A stretch of DNA of 5,415 bases from contig JAMPYE010000332.1 of the NCBI GenBank assembly GCA_023700825.1, positions 1 through 5,415 of the forward strand, given 5' to 3'. Below the pieces are notes generated by a model, which saw only the letters and a program-made list of their open reading frames with translations, had not been told where the DNA came from and searched no databases. The stretch comes from Thermoanaerobaculia bacterium (GTDB taxonomy: Bacteria; Acidobacteriota; Thermoanaerobaculia; Gp7-AA8). The position numbers were made by a program, and so were the translations under genes. Within the stretch, counting starts at the first letter, position 1. Each line of letters opens with the position of its first letter. This document shows positions 1 through 4,679 of the stretch, one piece after another.

Positions 1-331
1 AGCTGATCTGTCCGGTGGGGTTGAAGATGCGGACGTGGTGGATTCCGGGCTCCTCTCCCGTGGTCCGGATCACCTGCTCGATCGCGGCGCGGTCGTTCCG
101 CATCATGTGATAGGCGGTCGACCGCTTCATCACGTCCGACATCCGCTCGGCGGCGCCGAGCGCGGCCGCCTCGAGGTGCTGCCTGTGCAGCGTGATGTTC
201 AAGTATCCGAGGATGCCGAGCGCAACGAGGAGAGAGGAGAAGATCAGGATGAACAGCTTCGCCCCGACGCTGCGGCCGAAGCGCCCGATCGTGGTGGAGA
301 GATTTGCGCGCCCGGCATCCTCGGAAGTCAT
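1..331 (-). CDS. Membrane sensor protein, probably sensor histidine kinase (N-terminal part; cut by window edge)
   Basis: Translating the minus strand from the ATG at 331 gives 110 open codons that run off the left edge without a stop. The protein has a short cytoplasmic N-terminus with basic residues (R17, R20, K25), one strong membrane helix at about residues 25-44, and then the beginning of an extracytoplasmic domain. That domain contains the stretch AAERMSDVMKRSTAYHMM (residues 60-77) followed by an I-E-Q-V-I-R helix and the strand GIHHVRIFNPTGQ. This arrangement (helix, amphipathic segment, PAS-like or dCache-like sensor strand) resembles sensor histidine kinases of delta-proteobacteria and Acidobacteria. 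Some of these carry a heme-binding CxxCH in the same domain, but that region lies outside the window. Only three bases separate its start from the stop of the HybB-like gene, and there is no clear Shine-Dalgarno, so translation is probably coupled. The kinase domain itself is not visible; a chemoreceptor or diguanylate cyclase is possible. Confidence 0.62.
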   Translation of the reverse strand, partial: MTSEDAGRANLSTTIGRFGRSVGAKLFILIFSSLLVALGILGYLNITLHRQHLEAAALGAAERMSDVMKRSTAYHMMRNDRAAIEQVIRTTGEEPGIHHVRIFNPTGQIS

Positions 332-334
332 TGT

Positions 335-1507
335 CTACGCTTGCGCCGGATACGGCTTGGCTACCGTCGCTGCCGGCGTCTCCGTGGCTTCATGCGACTC
401 CGTGCCGTGCTCGAAGATCGGCAGGTACTTCGTCGCGAGACCGAAGATCGCGAAGCCCGCCGCGACGATCGCAACCGTCACCGAGAGCTCGGTCCACTTC
501 GGGAAGTAACGCACTCCGGCATAGCCTTCCATGCCGGTGATCGCGATGTTGAGGCGGTTGATCATGAAGCCGATCACGACCATGGTCGACACGCCGAAGA
601 GGGCGCGCGGGCTGAGGCGCACGCGCGGGATCGCCAGAAGCGCGATCGGAATGAAGATCGTCAGCAGGACTTCCGCCAGGAAGAGGATGCTCTCGTAACT
701 GCCGTCCACCGCGAAACCGAGCGCATGGCGCTTGTAGAGATCGCGGAAACGGAGCACGCCGTGGAAGATCAGCACCACGAGGAGGATCCGGGAGAGATAG
801 ATGACGATCGCCTTGTCGAGCGAATGGCCCAGGTGCTTCTCGGACATTCCGCTCTCGAAGATGGTCATCGCGATGCCGATCGCGATCGCCGAGACGAAGA
901 AGAGGACCGGCAGCATCGAGGTGTACCAGAGGGGATGAAGCTTGCCCGGCACGATCAGGTAGAGGCTGCCGAGGGAGGACTGGTGAAGCGTGGAGAGGAT
1001 CACGCCCATGATCACGAGCGGAATCTGGATGGTGTGGATGATCTTGAGCGGGCGCTCGAGTCGAAGCCGCTCGAACACGAGGGGCGAGAACTCCAGCGCG
1101 AGCACGGTCGTGTAGAGCGTGACGCACCAGCCGACCTCGAACATGACCGAGCGAGGGTTCCACATGATGAGCGGATGCCAGATGCGCCACGGGAAGCCGA
1201 GGTCGAACATCAGCGCCACGACGACCAGGAGGTAGCCGAGGAACGCCGTGAGCAGCGCCGGACGAACGATCGGCCGGAAGCGCTCGGCATTGAAGATGTG
1301 GACGGCCGCCATCAGGGTGAAGCCGCCGGCGGCGAGCATGACGCCGCAGAGGACGTCGAAGCCGATCCAGATGCCCCACGGAAATTCGTCACTCAGGTTG
1401 GTCGTCGCGCCGAGACCCTGCGTGATGCGGACGAAGGTCGCATATGCGCCCGCGATCATGATCAGGGCGAAGACGACACGCCAGAAGGTGATCTTCGGCA
1501 TGTTCAT
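335..1507 (-). CDS. hybB: NrfD/HybB-family integral membrane subunit (Ni/Fe-hydrogenase cytochrome b-type, quinone-interacting)
   Basis: This 390-residue polytopic protein is about the length of HybB. Ten hydrophobic segments are visible, at roughly residues 8-26, 46-70, 82-103, 120-142, 157-177, 196-217, 232-251, 272-293, 302-322 and 340-360. This fits the ten-helix HybB/PsrC-type fold rather than the eight-helix NrfD. The family-typical PWGIWIGFDVLCG segment (43-55) and LHQSSLGSLYLI (174-185) are present. In this family the subunit passes electrons between a partner Fe-S protein and menaquinone or ubiquinone in the cytoplasmic membrane, without heme. The start ATG overlaps the stop of the upstream Fe-S gene (ATGA, 1504-1507), and GGAGG lies six bases upstream. 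A second in-frame ATG at 1501 (residue 3) is also possible. The last 25 residues form a hydrophilic Thr/Ala/Pro-rich tail. No hydrogenase or other catalytic subunit is encoded in this window, so the symbol reflects family membership, not proof of H2 metabolism. Confidence 0.9.
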   Translation of the reverse strand: MNMPKITFWRVVFALIMIAGAYATFVRITQGLGATTNLSDEFPWGIWIGFDVLCGVMLAAGGFTLMAAVHIFNAERFRPIVRPALLTAFLGYLLVVVALMFDLGFPWRIWHPLIMWNPRSVMFEVGWCVTLYTTVLALEFSPLVFERLRLERPLKIIHTIQIPLVIMGVILSTLHQSSLGSLYLIVPGKLHPLWYTSMLPVLFFVSAIAIGIAMTIFESGMSEKHLGHSLDKAIVIYLSRILLVVLIFHGVLRFRDLYKRHALGFAVDGSYESILFLAEVLLTIFIPIALLAIPRVRLSPRALFGVSTMVVIGFMINRLNIAITGMEGYAGVRYFPKWTELSVTVAIVAAGFAIFGLATKYLPIFEHGTESHEATETPAATVAKPYPAQA

Positions 1508-2304
1508 GACTCACCTCCGGCGGGCTTTGCCGCCTCGGTCGATTTTTTCTTCTTCTCGGACAGCTCTGCGGCAGCAACCTCGTGGCGACGGTTGGTGATC
1601 CACCAGATGCCGCCGAGCGCCACGAATCCGAGCGACACGACGTCGGGGATCTTCGACAGCGCCTTCCAGGTGTTCGCCGGCAGCGGGCCTTTCCCGTACA
1701 CCGAGTTCGGCCGGAAGCCGGCCTTGTCGAAGGGAATCGCCGAGAGCATCAGCACCGAGGTCCCGCCGACTTCGGTCTCGCCCATGATGTGGTGGACGTA
1801 GCCGCCGGGATTCTCGGCAATCCGCTTCTTCGCCTCCGCCAGGAGCGCGTCGCGATCACCGGTGATCGTCGCGCCGGTCGGGCAGGCATCCGAGCAGGAG
1901 GTGGCGAGCCCCTTCTTGAGCCGGTCCGAGCACATCGTGCACTTGCGGACCAGGGGAAGCACCGCACTCCACTGATACTTCGGAACGTCGAAGGGACAGG
2001 CGACGAGACAGTAGCGGCAACCCATGCACCTCGTCTCGTCGTAGACGACCGGACCTTCCTTGGTCTTCGTCATGGCGGCGACGGGACAGACCGACGCGCA
2101 CGAAGGATCGGCGCAGTGCATGCAGAGCTTCCGCATGTACTTGTCGTCCGGCAGGCTGCGGACGACGGTGAACTTCCTCTCCGAGGTCTGCTGCTCGGCC
2201 GAGACTGCGTCGTCGTAGCTCAGGCTGTTGTATCTGGCGCACGCGCGCTCGCATTCGAGACAGCCGATGCAGAGAGTCGCATCGTATAGAACTGCCTTAC
2301 TCAT
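1504..2304 (-). CDS. HybA-like ferredoxin-type electron-transfer protein with four [4Fe-4S] clusters and a C-terminal membrane anchor
   Basis: The 266-residue protein carries sixteen cysteines in four cluster motifs: C12-x2-C15-x2-C18-x3-C22, C61-x2-C64-x4-C69-x3-C73, C93-x2-C96-x2-C99-x3-C103 and C122-x2-C125-x11-C137-x3-C141. This is the standard layout of the DmsB/HybA/NrfC/PsrB family, which wires electrons between a catalytic or cytochrome partner and a membrane quinone subunit. Residues about 219-237 form one hydrophobic helix followed by NRR and a KKKK-rich tail, resembling the C-terminal anchor of HybA. E. coli HybA also has a Tat signal, but none is visible here: the protein starts directly with MSKAVLYDATLCIGC, and the upstream in-frame sequence is stopped 21 codons before the ATG. 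The ATG at 2304 is supported by GGGAGG eight bases upstream. It is the first gene of the operon and overlaps the HybB-like gene by four bases, which makes them obvious partners. The physiological donor or acceptor is not encoded here. Confidence 0.92.
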   Translation of the reverse strand: MSKAVLYDATLCIGCLECERACARYNSLSYDDAVSAEQQTSERKFTVVRSLPDDKYMRKLCMHCADPSCASVCPVAAMTKTKEGPVVYDETRCMGCRYCLVACPFDVPKYQWSAVLPLVRKCTMCSDRLKKGLATSCSDACPTGATITGDRDALLAEAKKRIAENPGGYVHHIMGETEVGGTSVLMLSAIPFDKAGFRPNSVYGKGPLPANTWKALSKIPDVVSLGFVALGGIWWITNRRHEVAAAELSEKKKKSTEAAKPAGGES

Positions 2305-2312
2305 CAGTGTTT

Positions 2313-2318
2313 CCTCCC
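2313..2318 (-). promoter_or_regulatory. Shine-Dalgarno of the Fe-S gene
   Basis: The minus strand reads GGGAGG, eight bases before the ATG at 2304. It fixes the start of the HybA-like protein and argues against an N-terminally longer, signal-bearing form. Confidence 0.8.
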
Positions 2319-2362
2319 TCTGGCGCCGCTTCCACTCCGGTTTCGGCGCTCCGATCGGCCTC

Positions 2363-2380
2363 CTGATGCATCACGCATCA
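2363..2380. repeat. Small palindrome with tandem GTGATGC repeat in the Fe-S operon leader
   Basis: The 10-bp perfect palindrome TGATGCATCA lies at 2364-2373. Reading the minus strand, the heptamer GTGATGC occurs twice back to back and runs into ATCA. It lies 60-76 bases upstream of the Fe-S start codon, a position where a regulator could act. No regulator family is recognised and it may be chance. Confidence 0.3.
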
Positions 2381-2517
2381 CTCGGGCCGTCGTCTGGATG
2401 CATTCTTCAGCGGAGAGAAGGTGCACTGCGGTGATTCTCAGCGTCGTCAGGTGTGGCACGCGAGATGTCGATGGCAAGCACGGGTCACCTGCTCCGCGCC
2501 CGTAATGGCAGCGAGGG

Positions 2518-2533
2518 GGTGACGCGTGTCACC
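2518..2533. promoter_or_regulatory. CRP/FNR-family-like operator palindrome
   Basis: The sequence GGTGAC-GCGT-GTCACC is a perfect 6+4+6 inverted repeat. It can also be read as GTGA-N6-TCAC, the core spacing recognised by CRP/FNR-superfamily regulators. An extra half-site, GGTGAC on the minus strand, lies at about 2484-2489. The site is about 215-230 bases upstream of the HybA-like start, in the expected promoter region of the respiratory operon, where a CRP/FNR-type redox or energy regulator would make sense. No convincing sigma70 or sigma54 elements could be placed at the usual distance from it, so the role is inferred from symmetry and context only. Confidence 0.4.
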
Positions 2534-2559
2534 GGGTGAGACGGCGAGAGAGGAAGCAC

Positions 2560-2666
2560 GTGGAGTGCGAAAGCGCAGCTTTCGCTCTTCCTCGCGGAAG
2601 CGAAGCTTCCGCGCCCGAAGCTTCGCTTCGGGGAGTAAGGGCGCAAGCTTCGCTTGCGCACTCCAC
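2560..2666. repeat. Cluster of four tandem hairpins enclosed by an outer inverted repeat (REP/BIME-like)
   Basis: Outer arms GTGGAGTGCG (2560-2569) and CGCACTCCAC (2657-2666) are perfectly complementary. Inside and overlapping them lie four perfect hairpins, each with a 3-base loop: 2567-2585 (8-bp stem, loop GCA), 2593-2613 (9-bp stem, loop GAA), 2614-2632 (8-bp stem, loop TTC) and 2641-2659 (8-bp stem, loop TTC). Hairpins 3 and 4 share the core AAGCTTCGCTT, and hairpin 2 carries the same core in reverse orientation, as in REP/BIME clusters. The element begins one base after the methyltransferase stop codon. It could slow exonucleases, act as a terminator or insulator between the two minus-strand operons, or be a mobile palindromic repeat. 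There is no adjoining T-run typical of an intrinsic terminator. Confidence 0.8.
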
Positions 2667-2667
2667 A

Positions 2668-3585
2668 TCACGCTCGCGCGATCGCCTCGGCCAGCGCACG
2701 GATGTGATCGGGGCTCGTGCCGCAACAGCCGCCGACGATCGGCAGCGTGGAGACCTTGCGGGCCTCCATCATCGCGGCCGCCCAGGCCGACGGGGCGTCT
2801 CCCTCGACCGTCTCGCTCCCGTCGAGCTCCTCGGGCGAGAGCGCCGACGCGTTCGCCTGCAGCGCGATGATCCGCCGGGCGGCCCCCCCTGCCGCGCGAG
2901 CCGCGTCGCGGAACACGTCGGGGTGCACGCAGTTGATCGAGTAACCGATCGGGAGGCGGATGGAGTCGTCGTCGATGCGCGAGATCGCTTCGCCGAGCAA
3001 CGTGCCGTCGAGCAGGGTGCCGTCGCGGCGGACGACGAAGCTGAGCATCCACGCCACGCCGCTCCGCGCGAGTAGCGACGCGATGCCGCGCGCTTCCTCG
3101 AGGCTCGGCAGCGTCGCGGCGACGATCAGGTCGACACCGCTCGTGGCGAGCGCCTCGATCTGCGCTGCGTGGATCGTCCTGGCCTCGTCGCGGCGTGGCG
3201 CCTCGCCGGGCCGGTAGCCGTCGCCCCGCGGCCCGGTGTAGGCCGCGACGATCACGTCCCCGCCCGCCTCCCCGGCGAGGCCGCGGATGAAGCGAACGTT
3301 GTCGCCGTTCACGTCACGGCCCGCGAAGCGCGAGCGCGCGATCCTCTCCTCGCTGGCGCGCCAGGTGTCGGCGAAGGCGATGGCGGGCAGCCCCGCGTCG
3401 TTTGCGATGCGGAGATACTCGCGGTGCACCCCGGCGAGCAGCGTTCTCAGGAGGTCGTCGTAGACGAGCCCGCCGTGCGCGATGTCGGAATCGAACGACA
3501 CACGCGAGTCCCGGCGCAGCAGCTCGTAGACCGAGCCTTCTGCGAGGATGGTGTCGTGAAGGGCCAGCGCCTCAGCGAGAGTCAT
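2668..3585 (-). CDS. Homocysteine S-methyltransferase-family protein (zinc-dependent, divergent active site)
   Basis: The 305-residue length is close to MmuM/HMT1-type single-domain methyltransferases (about 310). The C-terminal GGCCGTSPDHI (285-295) with C287 and C288, plus C219 in YSINCVHPD, supply the three conserved zinc ligands of the Pfam homocysteine S-methyltransferase barrel. The family makes methionine (or Se-methylselenocysteine) by moving a methyl group from S-methylmethionine, AdoMet or betaine to a zinc-bound thiol in the cytoplasm. Two acidic positions look altered. The usual DGG near the N-terminus reads ILAEG (13-17), and the usual ET/EY motif reads AAT (156-158), placing A157 where BHMT has Glu159. 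Substrate and activity are therefore uncertain. GGGAGG ten bases upstream supports the ATG at 3585. It appears to be the last gene of a three-gene operon, 34 bases after the small membrane-protein gene, and is followed at once by the hairpin cluster. Confidence 0.85.
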   Translation of the reverse strand: MTLAEALALHDTILAEGSVYELLRRDSRVSFDSDIAHGGLVYDDLLRTLLAGVHREYLRIANDAGLPAIAFADTWRASEERIARSRFAGRDVNGDNVRFIRGLAGEAGGDVIVAAYTGPRGDGYRPGEAPRRDEARTIHAAQIEALATSGVDLIVAATLPSLEEARGIASLLARSGVAWMLSFVVRRDGTLLDGTLLGEAISRIDDDSIRLPIGYSINCVHPDVFRDAARAAGGAARRIIALQANASALSPEELDGSETVEGDAPSAWAAAMMEARKVSTLPIVGGCCGTSPDHIRALAEAIARA

Positions 3586-3619
3586 CGTGTGCGCGCCTCC
3601 CGTCGGCGCGCGAGGCGGC

Positions 3620-3814
3620 TCAATCGCGCCGCGCGACGATCCCGACCAGAAGCCCCGAGGCGAAGGCGATTGCGAGCGCGGCCTCCGGGTTCTTCTTCGT
3701 CCACGCGAGAACCTTCTTCATCGGTCCGGTGTTCTCTTCGACGATTGCCTGGGCTACTTCCCAGCGTCGGCGTTCTTCGGCGATCGGGTCGTTGACGGGG
3801 TTGGGGGACTCCAT
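3620..3814 (-). CDS. Small ElaB/YqjD/DUF883-like membrane-tail protein
   Basis: This 64-residue protein has a charged, helical N-terminal half (IAEERRRWEVAQAIVEENTG, 11-30) and one C-terminal hydrophobic helix at about 43-61, ending in ARRD. The pattern KKNPEAALAIAFASGLLVGIV resembles the C-terminal anchor of ElaB/YqjD/DUF883 proteins, in which an ENPW-like turn precedes a Gly/Ala helix and a double Arg. E. coli members bind ribosomes at the inner membrane in stationary phase, but that role is not shown here. The protein is shorter than typical members (about 100 residues) and lacks most of the long helical domain. GGAGG four bases before the ATG gives a strong start. It sits between the secreted DUF4440-like gene and the methyltransferase gene with 34-base gaps on each side, so co-transcription is likely. 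The assignment rests on pattern only. Confidence 0.72.
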   Translation of the reverse strand: MESPNPVNDPIAEERRRWEVAQAIVEENTGPMKKVLAWTKKNPEAALAIAFASGLLVGIVARRD

Positions 3815-3848
3815 GTTTCCTCCGCAGCGGTAAAGGTCAGCGCAGATT

Positions 3849-4289
3849 CTACTCCGGCGAGTCGGAGCTCGTGTGATCGTGCACGACGAGCCATTTCCCT
3901 TCGACGCGGCGCATCACGAGGGTGAAGATCCCGCCGGAGGCCTCCGTCGGCCCCGCGAGATCCCACCGGCCGAGCACCCAGGCGGCGTCCTCCCCGAGCA
4001 TGTGTACTTCCAGCTTCGAGAAGGTGAGCTTCCCCATCGTCTCCTTCGCCGTGCCGTAACGTTTCTTGTAGGCGTCGAAGGTGACCTGCCAGCCGCGCCG
4101 GATACGGCTGCCCGAGGTGAAGACGAGCTCGTCGGACCTGAGGTAGCCGTCCATGAACCCCTCGAGATCGCCGCGGTTCCAGGCTTCGGCCTGCGCTGTG
4201 ATGAGCGAGGTGATGGCTCGTTCGGGAGTTTCGGCGAGAGCGGGGAGCGTGACTGCAAGCGCGAGGAGAAGATGAGCGAGTTTGCGCAT
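3849..4289 (-). CDS. Exported DUF4440/SnoaL-like (NTF2-fold) protein
   Basis: The 146-residue protein begins MRKLAHLLLALAVTLPALA, a standard Sec signal peptide with probable cleavage after A19. The mature part (about 127 residues) matches the single-domain NTF2-like fold: an N-terminal helix pair with AWNRGDLEGFMDGYL (36-50), DELVFTSG (53-60), GWQVTFDAYKKRYG (66-79) and the closing strands GGIFTLVMRRVEGKWLVVHD (119-138) with H137 and H139. Such proteins form dimeric cone-shaped pockets that bind or convert small molecules. The family is too diverse to name a ligand, and a periplasmic or exported location is expected. No Shine-Dalgarno is seen before the ATG. A possible -10 box lies only eight bases upstream, so the transcript may be leaderless. 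It is first in a likely operon with the small ElaB-like and methyltransferase genes and divergent from the TetR gene. Confidence 0.85.
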   Translation of the reverse strand: MRKLAHLLLALAVTLPALAETPERAITSLITAQAEAWNRGDLEGFMDGYLRSDELVFTSGSRIRRGWQVTFDAYKKRYGTAKETMGKLTFSKLEVHMLGEDAAWVLGRWDLAGPTEASGGIFTLVMRRVEGKWLVVHDHTSSDSPE

Positions 4290-4296
4290 GCGCGTG

Positions 4297-4302
4297 AGTA
4301 TC
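4297..4302 (-). promoter_or_regulatory. Possible -10 box for a leaderless DUF4440-like transcript
   Basis: The minus strand reads GATACT eight bases before the ATG at 4289, which would place the transcription start at or next to the start codon. CTGACG at 4318-4323 could be a weak -35 with a short 15-base spacer. The absence of a Shine-Dalgarno agrees with a leaderless message. The match to consensus is only moderate. Confidence 0.3.
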
Positions 4303-4311
4303 GCACCTTCA

Positions 4312-4552
4312 CGGCCGCGTCAGCGGCCGCTTCTAACTAGCCCCGCCCGTAAGGGCGGGGTCCAGCGCGCGTTCGCGTCTCGAGCCGCGTCCGCGGCGAA
4401 TTCTCATTCTCCCGCGTGCGCGAGGTCCGTGGCGCGGAGCTCACGCACCGCGCGATCAAAAAGGCGCCGCTGACGCGGCGCGGACACTTTCATCGAACCG
4501 CGTCCCCGCCGTTACGGGCGGGGCTAGTTAGAGCCGGCCGCTGCCGCGGCCG
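4312..4552. repeat. 241-bp non-coding element with 51-bp imperfect terminal inverted repeats and internal hairpins
   Basis: Left arm 4312-4362 and right arm 4502-4552 are reverse complements with five mismatches in 51 positions; the inner 21 bp (4332-4352 with 4512-4532) are perfect. Each arm folds into two hairpins. In the left arm these are CGGCCGC-GTCA-GCGGCCG (4312-4329) and CCCCGCCC-GTAA-GGGCGGGG (4341-4360). In the right arm they are a 7-bp stem at 4504-4523 and a 10-bp stem at 4531-4554. CTAACTAG, which includes the rare CTAG, sits between the hairpins of the left arm, and its reverse complement CTAGTTAG sits in the right arm. The 139-bp centre has two more hairpins, at 4384-4397 (loop GTCC) and 4464-4481 (loop TGAC), with stems resembling the outermost ones. 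It contains no credible gene and no clear target-site duplication. It resembles a MITE or a paired REP/BIME unit; a structured RNA is an alternative. Confidence 0.8.
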
Positions 4553-4572
4553 GCTGCCCCTCCGCCTGCTCA

Positions 4573-4600
4573 TCGCCTCTCGCCTCTCGCCTTTCGCCTT
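4573..4600. repeat. Four-copy 7-bp tandem repeat upstream of the TetR promoter
   Basis: TCGCCTC occurs twice, followed by TCGCCTT twice, making 28 bases of exact 7-bp periodicity. The tract ends nine bases before the -35 box of the TetR gene. It is a pyrimidine-rich strand, and the copy number could vary by slippage. Confidence 0.75.
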
Positions 4601-4609
4601 CCCCACCCC

Positions 4610-4638
4610 TTGACAACCCGCGAACCCCGACCTATCTT
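4610..4638 (+). promoter_or_regulatory. Sigma70-type promoter of the tetR-ABC operon
   Basis: A perfect -35 TTGACA (4610-4615) is separated by exactly 17 bases from TATCTT (4633-4638), which matches four of six -10 positions. Transcription would begin near 4645, giving a leader of about 35 bases before the ATG at 4680. The two palindromic operators cover the -10 end and the start site. Confidence 0.8.
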
Positions 4639-4666
4639 AACGCTGTTAAGTGAACACTGTTAACTT
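4636..4666. promoter_or_regulatory. Two overlapping TetR-type operator palindromes
   Basis: The first palindrome is CTTAAC-GCT-GTTAAG (4636-4650), perfect with 6-bp arms. The second spans 4648-4666, with 8-bp arms around ACT and one mismatch. Their centres are 14 bp apart (4643 and 4657), and both share the half-site CTGTTAA. They overlap the end of the -10 box and the predicted start of transcription, so binding would block the promoter. The obvious ligand is the TetR protein encoded just downstream, acting as an autorepressor, possibly as two dimers. Confidence 0.7.
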
Positions 4667-4679
4667 GGAGAACGTCGTT

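Noticed and set aside
35..1801. Very long plus-strand open frame (588 codons) antisense to the HybB-like and Fe-S genes
   Set aside because: Its product is an Arg/His/Asp/Glu-rich low-complexity translation with no domain, no membrane or signal pattern and no ribosome site. It is the usual antisense shadow of GC-rich genes, while the minus-strand frames have clear family motifs.
2450..2472. TGGCAC on the plus strand as a sigma54 -24 element
   Set aside because: No GC-containing -12 element follows at the required spacing, and the orientation faces away from the Fe-S operon.
2560..2666. Classic intrinsic terminator for the methyltransferase operon
   Set aside because: The hairpins are strong, but none is followed by a T-run on the minus strand. 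A termination role is kept only as one possibility.
2526..3075. Plus-strand frames running from the hairpin cluster into the methyltransferase gene
   Set aside because: They translate the hairpin repeats and the antisense of a well-supported gene. They are Arg/Ala/Ser-rich with no start signals.
4312..4552. CRISPR array or tRNA/attachment site in the hairpin-rich region
   Set aside because: The repeats are one inverted pair, not regularly spaced direct repeats, and no tRNA-like cloverleaf or integrase gene is visible.
4650..4679. GTG at 4650 as a longer start for the TetR protein
   Set aside because: It lies inside the operator and within a few bases of the predicted transcription start, with no Shine-Dalgarno. 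The ATG at 4680 has GGAG at proper spacing, and the extra ten residues match nothing in the family.
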